A DNA stretch of 64,000 nt, from NCBI GenBank assembly GCA_021792555.1, contig JAJYUL010000001.1, positions 62,001 through 126,000 of the forward strand, written 5' to 3'. This stretch comes from Pseudomonadota bacterium. Its GTDB lineage: Bacteria; Pseudomonadota; Gammaproteobacteria; Steroidobacterales; Steroidobacteraceae. Below, piece after piece: positions 48,899-58,377 of the stretch (position 1 is the first letter of the stretch; the number at the start of each line of letters is the position of its first letter). Made by a program: the position numbers and the translations under genes. Below the pieces are notes generated by a model that was not told the origin of the DNA, searched no databases, and saw nothing but the letters and a program-made list of their open reading frames with translations.

Positions 48899-50170
48899 TC
48901 AGCCGCGCGGGCCGCCAGTCGCGGCCTCTGCGAGCGCTTTGCCCGGCGCGAACAGCTCCTTGTAGACGGTCTCGGCCATGAGGTGATAGCCGGCGTCATT
49001 CGGGTGCAGATCATCCCCGCACTGATCCGCGCCGCGGTAGTGATGCGGATGCCGCGGATCGCGCAGCGCGCCGTCGAAGTGGATCACGCCGTCGAACCCG
49101 CGGCCCCGGCGGATCCACGCGTTGACCTGCTCGCGCACTTTCTCGCCCTCGGGATGCTCGTAGGTCGAGCCCATGTAGGGGGTGAGCGTGCCGAGGTAGA
49201 TCTTGATGCCGTGCGCGTGCGCCTGGCGGATCAGATCGCGGTAGGCGCCGATGATGGCGGATGCCGGCAGCGGGCCGGTGTCGCCGCGCGGGTCGTAGGC
49301 CCAACCGATATCGTTGATGCCCTCGAGCAGCACGATGGCGCGCACGCCCGGAATGTCGAGCGCGTCACGCTGGAAGCGCGCGAGCGCCTTAGGTCCCGCC
49401 CCGTCGTGCAGCAGACGGTTGCCGCTGATGCCGGAGTTGATCACGACCCAGCGGCGATCCGCGCGGTGCGCCGCGAGCAGACGGGCCAACTGCTGCGGAT
49501 AGCCGCGATGCGTGCCCGGCGTGGAACAGAAGCCTTCGGTGATCGAATCGCCGAATGCCACCAGCACCGGGTGCGGATCGGCAGTGGACACCTCCACGCC
49601 GCTCGCCAGTTCCGGCGCCTGCGGCCGCCCGCCCTGCGGCCAGACCGCTTCGGTCACATGATTGCCGCTCGGGGAGACCCAGAGGTTGTGCAGATGGCCG
49701 GCGGGCGCGGCGCCCGAGGGGTAATAGACGGAGATCGCGATGTTCTCGAAGCGATGGACCGTCATGTTGATGGGATCGCTCACCCACGCCTTGCCGATCG
49801 GGATGACGCCGCCGCGCTTGCCGCCGAAGGTGAGCATGTGCAGGGTGCCCGGCTGCAGCACCCCGTTCGGCGAGGACGCGGCGATGGTGACTTCCCCGAA
49901 CCTCACGGGCGAGAGCCCGAGCTCATTCGTCAGGCGCACGCGCACGCGGTTGCCGCCGGCTTCGAGCTGCACGACCTGGCGCACCGACTGATGCGAGAAC
50001 GTGCGCTGCTGGTTGCAGCCCCATACGGCGGTAGTCGGAAAGGGCGGGGAATACCACGCCTCGACCCAATGTCCGCCGGCCCCGGCGGCCCACGCTCCCG
50101 GAGCGCAGAGGCACATCGCCCAGACGGCGGCAGTGCGCGCGGCCGCTCGACTCCAGCGCCGCAGGCTCAT
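48899..50170 (-). CDS. SGNH/GDSL-family hydrolase, secreted
   Basis: Signal peptide; LVAFGDSITEGF, GINDIGW, DDLHPNDAGYH. Confidence 0.88.
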   Translation of the reverse strand: MSLRRWSRAAARTAAVWAMCLCAPGAWAAGAGGHWVEAWYSPPFPTTAVWGCNQQRTFSHQSVRQVVQLEAGGNRVRVRLTNELGLSPVRFGEVTIAASSPNGVLQPGTLHMLTFGGKRGGVIPIGKAWVSDPINMTVHRFENIAISVYYPSGAAPAGHLHNLWVSPSGNHVTEAVWPQGGRPQAPELASGVEVSTADPHPVLVAFGDSITEGFCSTPGTHRGYPQQLARLLAAHRADRRWVVINSGISGNRLLHDGAGPKALARFQRDALDIPGVRAIVLLEGINDIGWAYDPRGDTGPLPASAIIGAYRDLIRQAHAHGIKIYLGTLTPYMGSTYEHPEGEKVREQVNAWIRRGRGFDGVIHFDGALRDPRHPHHYRGADQCGDDLHPNDAGYHLMAETVYKELFAPGKALAEAATGGPRG

Positions 50171-51249
50171 CCGCGCACCACGAGGTAGTTGCCGAGACCG
50201 ATCACGACCGTGGCCCCGACCAGGGTCACCAGCCCCGCGGTCATGATGGCCAGGCTGCGCGCGCTGGCGCCCTTCCATTCCTTCAGCGCGAGTCCCCACA
50301 GGGTGGCGAAGATGATGATGCTGGACATGTGCAGCGTCCAGCTGGAGAAGGCGTATCGGCCCATCTGACTTTCCCCCATGGTGTAGAAAAAAAACTGCAG
50401 ATACCAGGCCGTGCCGCCGAGGGCGCACAGCAGGTAGTTGCGCCGCAGCGAGACCCGCCCGCCGTCGGCGTCGAGTCCGCCTCTGAGATCCCGCCCGCTG
50501 GCGTTCCTGATGATGAGGTACACGCACCAGATGGCGTTGGTGGTGAAGCCCCCGAGCAGCACCACCACGAGCACCGGCAGCCCCTGCCAGAGCGCGCCGG
50601 TGCCGTGCGCGAGCGTCAGATGCCGGATCGGGCCGCCCGCGTCGAGGCCGTAGGCGAAGCAGCTGCTCATGATGCCGGAGAAGATCGCCACGGCGATGCC
50701 CTTGCGGAAATCGCGCGCCCGCGGCAGGGCGCGGTCCTGCTCGGTCAGGTGGCGCTCGGTCTGCTCCTGCTCCTTGTCATGGCCGGCCTTGCCGACGATG
50801 GCGATGCCCGCGAGCGCCACGGCCACCCCGAGCAGCACGATCCGTCCGCCGGTGCTGTGGATGAGGCTGCCGAACAGCTGGCCGCTCACCAGCGGCGGAA
50901 TGAGCGTGCCGAAAGCGGCGGTGAGTCCGAGCGCGACCGCCGTGCCGAGCGAGATGCCCAGATAGCGCATCGTCAGCCCGAAGGTCAGTCCGCCGAAGCC
51001 CCACAGCACGCCGAAGAAATAACACAGCGCGAGCGTGCGCGGCGGCGTGGCCGCCAGTACGGCGAGCAGGTGGTGGGTCTGCACGCCCGCGAACAGCCAC
51101 GGCGCGATGATCCAGCTGAACAGGCCCCCGATCAGCCAGAACACCTCCCAGGACCAGCCGCGCACCGCGCGGTACGGCACGTAGAAGCTCGCCGAGGCGA
51201 ACCCGCCGAGCCAGTGGAACAAGACGCCGAGCAATGGGTTGGGTGTCAT
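50167..51249 (-). CDS. rhaT: L-rhamnose/proton symporter RhaT
   Basis: LLGVLFHWLGGFASASFYVPYRAVRGWSWEVFWLIGGLFSWIIAPW, GIMSSCFAYGLDAG, GTAWYLQFFFYTMGESQMG. Confidence 0.92.
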   Translation of the reverse strand: MTPNPLLGVLFHWLGGFASASFYVPYRAVRGWSWEVFWLIGGLFSWIIAPWLFAGVQTHHLLAVLAATPPRTLALCYFFGVLWGFGGLTFGLTMRYLGISLGTAVALGLTAAFGTLIPPLVSGQLFGSLIHSTGGRIVLLGVAVALAGIAIVGKAGHDKEQEQTERHLTEQDRALPRARDFRKGIAVAIFSGIMSSCFAYGLDAGGPIRHLTLAHGTGALWQGLPVLVVVLLGGFTTNAIWCVYLIIRNASGRDLRGGLDADGGRVSLRRNYLLCALGGTAWYLQFFFYTMGESQMGRYAFSSWTLHMSSIIIFATLWGLALKEWKGASARSLAIMTAGLVTLVGATVVIGLGNYLVVRG

Positions 51250-51305
51250 CGTATGTGCGCCTGGGGATGCGGGAGTAAGCGTGGGAATGCGAGCGGCACC
51301 GGCGC

Positions 51306-52208
51306 TCAGATCCGGTAGATGCGCTCGGCGGTGCGAGCGAAAAGATCGGCGCGTTCCGCGGCGCTCGCCCCGCCGAGGATCTGCGCGTAGGCTGCGATGA
51401 ACTGCCCGTACGTGCCGAACAGCCGATCCACGGGGAAGTTGCTCCCGAGCATGGTGCGCGCCGCACCGAATATCTCCAGCGTCTCGAGCACGAACGGGCG
51501 CAGCGACTCGGTGCTCCAGCGCCAGTCGAGCATGGCGAGGCCGGAGATCTTCACCGCCACGTTCGGCTGCGCCGCGAGCAGCCGCATGCCGCTGCGCCAT
51601 GCCGCGAGCCCCGCCGGATCCTTCTCGAGCGGCATGCCGGTGTGATTGAGGATCAGCGGCGTGTTGGGATGGCGCGCGGCGAGGCGGGCCGCCGCGCTCA
51701 TCTGCGCCGGGTAGATCTGCAGATCGAAGGACAGCTCGTGGCGCGCGAGGCGCGCGAAGCCCGCCTGCCACGCCTCGTCGGCGAGCAGATCGCGCGGCGT
51801 ATAGGTCTTGGCCGGATCCGGATGCCAGTTGAGGATCTGGCGGATGCCGCGCACGTTGCGGTGCTCGCGGTGGCGCTCGAGCAGCGCCGCCGCGTCGGGC
51901 TTCTCGAGCTCGGCGTGGGCGACGATCGCCTGCGGAAAGCCGCGCGCGTCGGCGAGCTCCTGCAGCCAGCGGGTCTCGGCGAGCGCATCGGCGGGGTTTG
52001 CGCCCGCCTCGACGTGCACGACCTTGAGCGCGCGCACCGCACCCTCCTCGGCGTCGCACAGATAGTCATCGAGCAGGTAGTTGCGCGCGATGGGTGAGAC
52101 GTCGCCGGTGATGCCGACCGGCAGCGGCGGAGTGAGCCAGGGGTAGCGGATGCGCCCGAGATCCCACAGGTGCATGTGAGCATCGACGAGGGTCAGCGGC
52201 TCGGTCAT
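51306..52208 (-). CDS. Amidohydrolase-family lactonase (L-rhamnono-1,4-lactonase / L-fuconolactonase type)
   Basis: LTLVDAHMHLWDLGRIRYPWL, HVEAGANPADALAETRWL, NHTGMPLEKD, GSNFPVDRL; in the rhamnose operon. Confidence 0.85.
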   Translation of the reverse strand: MTEPLTLVDAHMHLWDLGRIRYPWLTPPLPVGITGDVSPIARNYLLDDYLCDAEEGAVRALKVVHVEAGANPADALAETRWLQELADARGFPQAIVAHAELEKPDAAALLERHREHRNVRGIRQILNWHPDPAKTYTPRDLLADEAWQAGFARLARHELSFDLQIYPAQMSAAARLAARHPNTPLILNHTGMPLEKDPAGLAAWRSGMRLLAAQPNVAVKISGLAMLDWRWSTESLRPFVLETLEIFGAARTMLGSNFPVDRLFGTYGQFIAAYAQILGGASAAERADLFARTAERIYRI

Positions 52209-52290
52209 ATCGCTCTCCGCGGGCGCGGCCACGCCCGCCCGGCGCAGGCCCGAGGCGGATACGGCGGGGTTGTCCGCGCGGCCGCCCTCA

Positions 52291-53040
52291 TCAGTAGGTG
52301 GTTCGGCCGCCGGAGATGTCGAAGGTCGCGGCGGTGGAGAAGGAGCATTCCTCGCTCGAGAGCCAGCACACCAGCGCGGCCACCTCCTCGACCTCCCCGA
52401 GCCGGCCCATGGGGATCTTCGAGCGCATGTAGTCGATCTGACTCTGCGGCAGCTGGGAGAGAATCGGACTCTTGAAGGTCGCCGGGGTCACGCAGTTGAC
52501 GCGCACGCCCGTCTGAGCGAGTTCCTTGCCGAGCGACTTGGTCAGGCCGATGACCGCGGCCTTGGCTGCCGAGTACGCCGAGGCATTCGGATTGCCCTCC
52601 TTGCCGGCGACCGAAGCGATGTTGACGATCCGGCCGTAGTCGTGCCTGAGCATGTAGGGCACTATGGCCCGGCACGAGTTGAACGTGCCGTTGAGATCGA
52701 CGTCGATGACCCGCCGCCACTCCTGCGGCGGATACTCCCAGACGGTGGCGGTCGGACCGGTGATGCCGGCGCTCGCGATCAGCACGTCGATGCGGCCGAA
52801 GGCCGCATAGGCGCGCTCGGCGGCGCGCGCCACCTCATCGGCATCGGCCACGTCGACCCGGGCGAGCTCGGCGCCGGGAATGGCCTTCGCGGCCGCATCC
52901 AGCGCCTTCTCGTCCCAGTCCCACAGGCAGACCCGGCCGCCCTCCGCGACGATGCGCACCGCCGCCTCGCGCCCGACGCCGGAGGCGCCTCCGGTGATCA
53001 CCGCCGTGCGATGCTGAAAGCGTCCCGAAAATATCGTCAT
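52291..53040 (-). CDS. SDR oxidoreductase in rhamnose operon (candidate 2-keto-3-deoxy-L-rhamnonate dehydrogenase or L-rhamnose dehydrogenase)
   Basis: AVITGGASGVGREAAVRI, YSAAKAAVIGLTKSLGKELAQTGVRVNCVTPATF. Confidence 0.85.
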   Translation of the reverse strand: MTIFSGRFQHRTAVITGGASGVGREAAVRIVAEGGRVCLWDWDEKALDAAAKAIPGAELARVDVADADEVARAAERAYAAFGRIDVLIASAGITGPTATVWEYPPQEWRRVIDVDLNGTFNSCRAIVPYMLRHDYGRIVNIASVAGKEGNPNASAYSAAKAAVIGLTKSLGKELAQTGVRVNCVTPATFKSPILSQLPQSQIDYMRSKIPMGRLGEVEEVAALVCWLSSEECSFSTAATFDISGGRTTY

Positions 53041-53053
53041 GTCGTCGTTCTCC

Positions 53054-53908
53054 TCAGCGCCGCCGCCAGGCATGCACGGTCTGGCGCTGTTCGCCGAGCT
53101 TTTCGATGCCGAGGCGGATGGTGTCGCCCGGCGCGAGGTAGACCGGCTCGGGCTTCTGCCCCATGCCGACCCCGGGCGGCGTGCCCGTAGTGATGATGTC
53201 GCCGGGCTCCAGAGTCATGAAGCGGCTGACGTAGCTGACCAGGGTTGCGACCCCGAAGATCATGGTGCGGGTGTTGCCGGTCTGCTTGCGCTCGCCGTTG
53301 ACGTCGAGCCACATGTCGAGGTTCTGCACGTCGCCGACCTCCTCGCGCGTCACGAGCCACGGCCCAACCGGACCGAAGGTGTCGCAGCCCTTGCCCTTGT
53401 CCCAAGTGCCGCCGCGCTCGATCTGATATTCACGTTCGGACAGGTCATTGACCACGACGTAGCCGGCGACGTATTCGAGCGCGTCGCGCTCCTCGACGTA
53501 GCGGGCCGTCGTGCCAATCACGACGCCGAGCTCCACTTCCCAGTCGGTCTTCCTCGAGTCCTTCGGCAGCATGACCTCATCGTTCGGACCCTGCAGGCAA
53601 CTGATCGCCTTGGTGAAGACCACCGGCTCGGTGGGAACGGGCAGATTGGATTCCGCCGCGTGGTCGGCGTAGTTCAGGCCGATCGCGAGAAACTTGCGGG
53701 TGCCGGTGAACGGCATGCCGAGCCGCGGGGTGCCGCTGACGGCCGGCAGGCTGGCCGGATCGAGGGCGGCGAGACGCGCGAGGCTCGCCGGCGCGAGCTG
53801 CCCGGCATCGAGATCCGGGATTTTTCCGGCGAGTGAGCGGAGGGTGCCGTGCTCGTCGAGCAGTCCCGGCTGTTCATGGCCGGCGGGGCCGTAGCGCAAC
53901 AGTTTCAT
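53054..53908 (-). CDS. Fumarylacetoacetate hydrolase family (2,4-diketo-3-deoxy-L-rhamnonate hydrolase type)
   Basis: FLAIGLNYADHAAESNLPVPTEPVVFTKAISCLQGPNDEVMLPKDSRKTDWEVELGVVIG, GDIITTGTPPGVGMG. Confidence 0.88.
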   Translation of the reverse strand: MKLLRYGPAGHEQPGLLDEHGTLRSLAGKIPDLDAGQLAPASLARLAALDPASLPAVSGTPRLGMPFTGTRKFLAIGLNYADHAAESNLPVPTEPVVFTKAISCLQGPNDEVMLPKDSRKTDWEVELGVVIGTTARYVEERDALEYVAGYVVVNDLSEREYQIERGGTWDKGKGCDTFGPVGPWLVTREEVGDVQNLDMWLDVNGERKQTGNTRTMIFGVATLVSYVSRFMTLEPGDIITTGTPPGVGMGQKPEPVYLAPGDTIRLGIEKLGEQRQTVHAWRRR

Positions 53909-53964
53909 GGCGTTTCGATGGATCTCTTTCAGGCTGCAGGTACAGAAAAGGCGCGCCGGGGGCC

Positions 53965-55143
53965 TCAGCGCGGATAGGGGCGGTGCAGCGGCAGGCTGCG
54001 GTTCAATTCGACGCCGAAGCCCGGCGTGTCGGGCAGCTTCAGCCGGCCGTTGACGGGCACGGGCTCGCCGATCAGCTGCGGATGGAACATGGGCACGACG
54101 CGGTCGGCCGCGGGTGCCATCATCAGGAATTCGGCGAACGGACTGTTGTGGCGGGTGATGACGAAGTGGTAGCTGTAGACGCTCGAGCCGTGCGGGATCA
54201 CCAGAGCGCCGCGGCTGTCCGCGAGCGCGGCGATTTTCTGCAGCTCCGTCAGGCCGCCGCACCAGCCGACGTCGGGCTGGATGATGTCGCAGCAGTCCAT
54301 CTCGAGCAGCATGCGGAAGCCCCAGCGGGTCGCCTCGTGCTCGCCGGTGGTGACCAACATCCCGGGCGGCGTGCTACGCTTCAGCTGTGCGTAACCCCAG
54401 TAGTCGTCCGGCGACAGCGCCTCCTCGATCCATTTCAGGCCGTGCGCCTGCGCGCCATGCGCCAGCCTGACGGCATAGGGCAGATCGAGGCTCATCCAGC
54501 AGTCGAGCATGAGCCAGAAATCCCGGCCTACGCGGCCGCGCATCTCGCCGAGCGCCTCGAGATTGCGGCGCAGTCCCTCCTCGCCTTCGGCCGGTCCGTG
54601 ATGCAGCGGCAATTTGCCGCCAATGAAGCCCATCTGCTGCGCAAGGTCGGGACGCGAGCCGGTGGCGTAGAAGATGAGTTCGTCGCGCACCTTGCCGCCG
54701 AGCAGCTGATAGACGGGCTCGCCGCGCAGCCGCCCCAGCAGGTCCCACAGCGCCAGGTCGACGCCGGAGATGGCGTTCACGACCAGGCCCTTGCGCCCGT
54801 AGTACTGGGTCGAGAAGTACATCTGATCCCAGATCTTCTCCACCTCGGCGGGATCGCGGCCCTCGAGAAAGCGGGCCAGATGATGCTCGACGATGTAGGC
54901 GGCCGGCTCCCCGCCCGTGGTCACGGCGAAGCCGATGGTGCCGTCGGCCGCTTCGATCTCCACCACCAGCGTGCCGAGCACGTTGATGCCGAAGCTGCGC
55001 CGGCTCTGGCGGTACTCCGGATAGCGGCTCATGGGCGTGGCGATATGATCGTCTATCCAGTGGCTGCCGGCCTGATCGTGGTAATCGGCGCCGCCGCCGC
55101 GGATGACGAAGGCGCGCACTTGTCGGATCAGCGGAAAAGTCAT
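53965..55143 (-). CDS. rhmD: L-rhamnonate dehydratase (enolase/mandelate racemase superfamily)
   Basis: [93 protein letters not shown]. Confidence 0.92.
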   Translation of the reverse strand: MTFPLIRQVRAFVIRGGGADYHDQAGSHWIDDHIATPMSRYPEYRQSRRSFGINVLGTLVVEIEAADGTIGFAVTTGGEPAAYIVEHHLARFLEGRDPAEVEKIWDQMYFSTQYYGRKGLVVNAISGVDLALWDLLGRLRGEPVYQLLGGKVRDELIFYATGSRPDLAQQMGFIGGKLPLHHGPAEGEEGLRRNLEALGEMRGRVGRDFWLMLDCWMSLDLPYAVRLAHGAQAHGLKWIEEALSPDDYWGYAQLKRSTPPGMLVTTGEHEATRWGFRMLLEMDCCDIIQPDVGWCGGLTELQKIAALADSRGALVIPHGSSVYSYHFVITRHNSPFAEFLMMAPAADRVVPMFHPQLIGEPVPVNGRLKLPDTPGFGVELNRSLPLHRPYPR

Positions 55144-55242
55144 GTGCGGCGTCGGCCTCGGGTCTGGATGAACGGACGGGCAGTTGAGCGCGCGGGTTGC
55201 GGCCGCGGCTTCTGTCCCACATACTAATACGGGTACCACATA

Positions 55243-56130
55243 ATGAGAAGCACGCGAAACGCAGACCGGCACGAGCGCCCCGCCGCGCGCGGCGAGGAGC
55301 CGGAGCGCGCGCGCCTGGGGAGCCAGACGCTGCTGCGCGGGCTGGACGTGATCGACGTCGTGGCCGAAGGGCCGATCAAGCTCGGCGATCTGGCCGCTCG
55401 GCTCGGCCTGACACGCAGCACCACGCACCGCCTGGCATCGGCGCTGACCGACCGGCGCTATCTGTCGTTCGTGCCGCACAGCGGCTACAGCCTCGGCCCG
55501 AAGCTGCTCGAGCTCGGGTTCCGCGTGCGCGATGAACTCGACCTGCCGCGCGTGGCGGCCCCGCACCTGGAGCGTCTGGCGCTGCTGACCGAGGATACGG
55601 TGCATCTCGGAGTGCTCGATCACGGCCACGTGCTGTACCTCGACAAGGTGCCGGGCAAACGCCGCATCAACATCAGCTCACGCATCGGCGAGCTGCAGCC
55701 GGTCAGCTCCACCGGGCTCGGCAAGGCACTGATACTCGATCTCGACGAGGACGCCTGGATCGAGCTGTTCCGCACCGAGCGTCCCGAGCGGCGCGGTGAG
55801 GTCAGCCTGCAGGAATGGCTCGAGCGCATGCGCCGCTACGTGCGCAGCGGATATGCATTCGATCTGCAGGAGAACGAGGATCAGATCCGCTGCATCGCAG
55901 CACCGATCCGCGACGTGGCGGGCCGCACGATCGCGGCGATCAGCGTCTCGAGCGCGGCGCAATACATGAGCGATCAGCGCATGCAGACCTTGAGCAAGGA
56001 TGTGCTGACCACCGCCCAGCGCATCAGCGAGGATCTCGGCTGGACCGGCCGGCAGCCCGCCGCGCCGACCCAGGCCACGGGCCGCAGCAAGGCGCACGGG
56101 AAGCGGCGCGGAGCGGCGGGCCCTCGCTGA
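55243..56130 (+). CDS. IclR-family regulator, divergent from the rhamnose operon
   Basis: [50 protein letters not shown] plus IclR effector domain. Confidence 0.9.
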   Translation: MRSTRNADRHERPAARGEEPERARLGSQTLLRGLDVIDVVAEGPIKLGDLAARLGLTRSTTHRLASALTDRRYLSFVPHSGYSLGPKLLELGFRVRDELDLPRVAAPHLERLALLTEDTVHLGVLDHGHVLYLDKVPGKRRINISSRIGELQPVSSTGLGKALILDLDEDAWIELFRTERPERRGEVSLQEWLERMRRYVRSGYAFDLQENEDQIRCIAAPIRDVAGRTIAAISVSSAAQYMSDQRMQTLSKDVLTTAQRISEDLGWTGRQPAAPTQATGRSKAHGKRRGAAGPR

Positions 56131-56250
56131 GCGCGCCCTTTTTCGCGTCGCCGACGCAAAGCTCGTTCGCAGCGTCGATCGCGCCGATCAGGCCGGAACA
56201 GTTCACTGCACGCGGTACCGCCCAGCCCGGGCTGCCTGCGCGGGATTGCC

Positions 56251-57504
56251 CTAACGCGGCAACGATATCTCCGCGCGCAATCCCCCGGAGGGCACGGCCT
56301 CGAAGTGCAGCGCACCGCGATGCAAGGACAGCAGACGGTGACAGATACGCAGCCCCATGCCGGACCCGTGACCCGGCTGCTTGGGCAGGACGCCGGCGTT
56401 CATGGCAGACAGCATGTTCTGAGTCGGTACGCCGCCGCCCCTGTCGGTCAGGGAAAACAGGATGCTATTGCCGGTGCAGGCCGCAGCAAATGTCAGGCCG
56501 CCGCCGCCGTAGCGACGGATATTGTCGAAGAGATTCCGAAATACCCGCTCGAGTGCCATGGGGCGACAGGAAAACTCGCAATTTGTGCCGCTGATCTGGG
56601 TTTGCACCTGCAGCGCATAGCGTTCCCTTGCAATGCCCACCATTTCTTCGGCCCAATCGACCAGGCTGACGGCCACCGTTTTCTCGCTGCTGCCGCCCTG
56701 GACCCAGGCCAGAAAATTGGCGATGACTTCATCCATTTCCTGCACGTCGGCCAGCATCGCGGGTCTGTGCTCCGGAAGGGCCTGATCGGACAAATGCAGG
56801 CTGAGCATCAGCCGGGAGAGCGGGGTACGCAGTTCATGCGAGATCCCGGTCAGCAGCAACGTCCGCTCCTCATGCAGACGATGAAGATCATCGGCCATGC
56901 CCGCGATGGTTCGTTCCAACTCCTGGATTTCGCTCGGCGCCTGGCGGCTGATCGGATATTCGCTCAGTTCTCCACGCAAGATGCGCGGCGTGGATGCGGC
57001 GAGGCGGGCTAACGGGCGATTGATCTGGCGCACGATCAGCCAGGCCCCGAGCAGGGTCAGCAAGGCAATGATCAGCAGGCGCGCCAGCGTGAACGGGTTG
57101 CCGCTGAAGGCCATGTCCTCTATGGGGACGCCCAGCCAGGGCTCGTTCAGGCCGGCCCTCATCCACAGCCAAGTCTCCCCTGCCTGACGCGCCGAGCGCA
57201 GCTCGGCACCCGGAGCGAAGCGTGCGAAGTATCTTGCGCTTTGATGCAGAAAATAAGAACCGGGCGGCGCGCCGCGCGCCGATGCCGAATACCTCCAGGG
57301 TGGCGGCACCGAAGGCGGGCCTGTCGTGCCGCCCGCAGCGCGGTCGGCCTGCCAGAGGATGCGCGCGAAACGGTGGGCGGCCGGCTGCAGCACGTAATTG
57401 TGGAACACGAAATAAATCAGCCCCTGGCTGCCCAGCAGGAGAATGGACAGCAGGAGCAGGCTGCGCCCGAGGGTGCTGCGCGGCCAGATCTGGCCGATTC
57501 TCAT
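56251..57504 (-). CDS. Sensor histidine kinase, EnvZ-like
   Basis: Two TM segments, HAMP-like region, H-box GISHELRTPLSRLML, N-box VFRNLFDNIRRYGGGG, G2 GHGSGMGLRICHRLL. ATGA overlap with the RR stop. Confidence 0.92.
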   Translation of the reverse strand: MRIGQIWPRSTLGRSLLLLSILLLGSQGLIYFVFHNYVLQPAAHRFARILWQADRAAGGTTGPPSVPPPWRYSASARGAPPGSYFLHQSARYFARFAPGAELRSARQAGETWLWMRAGLNEPWLGVPIEDMAFSGNPFTLARLLIIALLTLLGAWLIVRQINRPLARLAASTPRILRGELSEYPISRQAPSEIQELERTIAGMADDLHRLHEERTLLLTGISHELRTPLSRLMLSLHLSDQALPEHRPAMLADVQEMDEVIANFLAWVQGGSSEKTVAVSLVDWAEEMVGIARERYALQVQTQISGTNCEFSCRPMALERVFRNLFDNIRRYGGGGLTFAAACTGNSILFSLTDRGGGVPTQNMLSAMNAGVLPKQPGHGSGMGLRICHRLLSLHRGALHFEAVPSGGLRAEISLPR

Positions 57505-58208
57505 GGTTCGGCGACGAACAGATAGCCGCGTCCCCATACGGTGCGGATATGCCGATTCTCGCGCCGGTCATCGCCGAGCAGGCGGCGCAGACGGGATATC
57601 TGCATGTCGATGCTGCGATCTTCGGGGTCGTGGGAGCGCTGCCGGGTCAGCCGAAGCAGTCTTTGCCGTGAAAGAACCTGGCCCTCGTGATCAATGAATG
57701 CGGCCAGCGTGTCGAACTCCGCAGTGCTCAGCTCCAGGCGCCTTTCGTCCAAGAAGATTTCCTGGCGCCTGCGGTCCACCCTGAAAGGCCCGACCTTGCG
57801 GGGCTCGTCAACTGCCGCGGTCGGCAGCGCCGAGCCGCGCGTGCGCCGCAGGACGGCCTGGATCCGTGCCAACAATTCGCGGGGATGGAAGGGCTTGGCG
57901 AGATAGTCATCGGCACCCATCTCCAGGCCCAAGATGCGATCGAGCTCGTCGCCGCGGGCAGTGAGCATCAGGATCGGAACCGGATATTTCCGGCGCACAC
58001 GCTGACATATCTGCAAACCGTCTTCGCCGGGCAGGCCGAGGTCGAGAACGATCAGGTCGATCTGGGATTCCTCCAGCGCCCGCTCGACCTGATGCCCGTC
58101 GCTCAATCCCTGCACGCTGAAAGCGTAGGATCGCAGGTGGGACTCCACCAGGCCGCGCAGCCGCAAGTCGTCTTCAATGACGAGAATGTGCCCTTTGGTT
58201 CGTTCCAT
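57501..58208 (-). CDS. OmpR/PhoB-family response regulator
   Basis: ILVIEDDLRLRGLVESHL, LIVLDLGLPGEDGLQ, MLTARG, KPFHPRELLARIQAVLRR, C-terminal wHTH GRGYLFVAEP. Confidence 0.93.
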   Translation of the reverse strand: MERTKGHILVIEDDLRLRGLVESHLRSYAFSVQGLSDGHQVERALEESQIDLIVLDLGLPGEDGLQICQRVRRKYPVPILMLTARGDELDRILGLEMGADDYLAKPFHPRELLARIQAVLRRTRGSALPTAAVDEPRKVGPFRVDRRRQEIFLDERRLELSTAEFDTLAAFIDHEGQVLSRQRLLRLTRQRSHDPEDRSIDMQISRLRRLLGDDRRENRHIRTVWGRGYLFVAEP

Positions 58209-58281
58209 ACCGTTACGATAACCGCAGGTTCCAGCGCTTCCAAGAGCCGAATGTAACAACGTATCTTGGCGCCGGGCGCGC

Positions 58282-58300
58282 GTGACGAATTGTTACGAAT
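58282..58300. promoter_or_regulatory. Direct repeat GTGACGAAT-T-GTTACGAAT (10-bp period), candidate response-regulator site
   Basis: Read directly in the RR/OMF divergent intergenic region; further GTTACG boxes at 58212 and 58324 and an inverted GTAAC near 58253. Confidence 0.55.
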
Positions 58301-58377
58301 CTGCGCGTTTCGCCCCCAAGATTGTTACGCACGAGATGTTTAGTCTGCCCCGGTGGTAGGTCACCCCGGGACGGACG

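Noticed and set aside
46948-48981. 677-aa + strand ORF
   Set aside because: Antisense to GH78; no domain.
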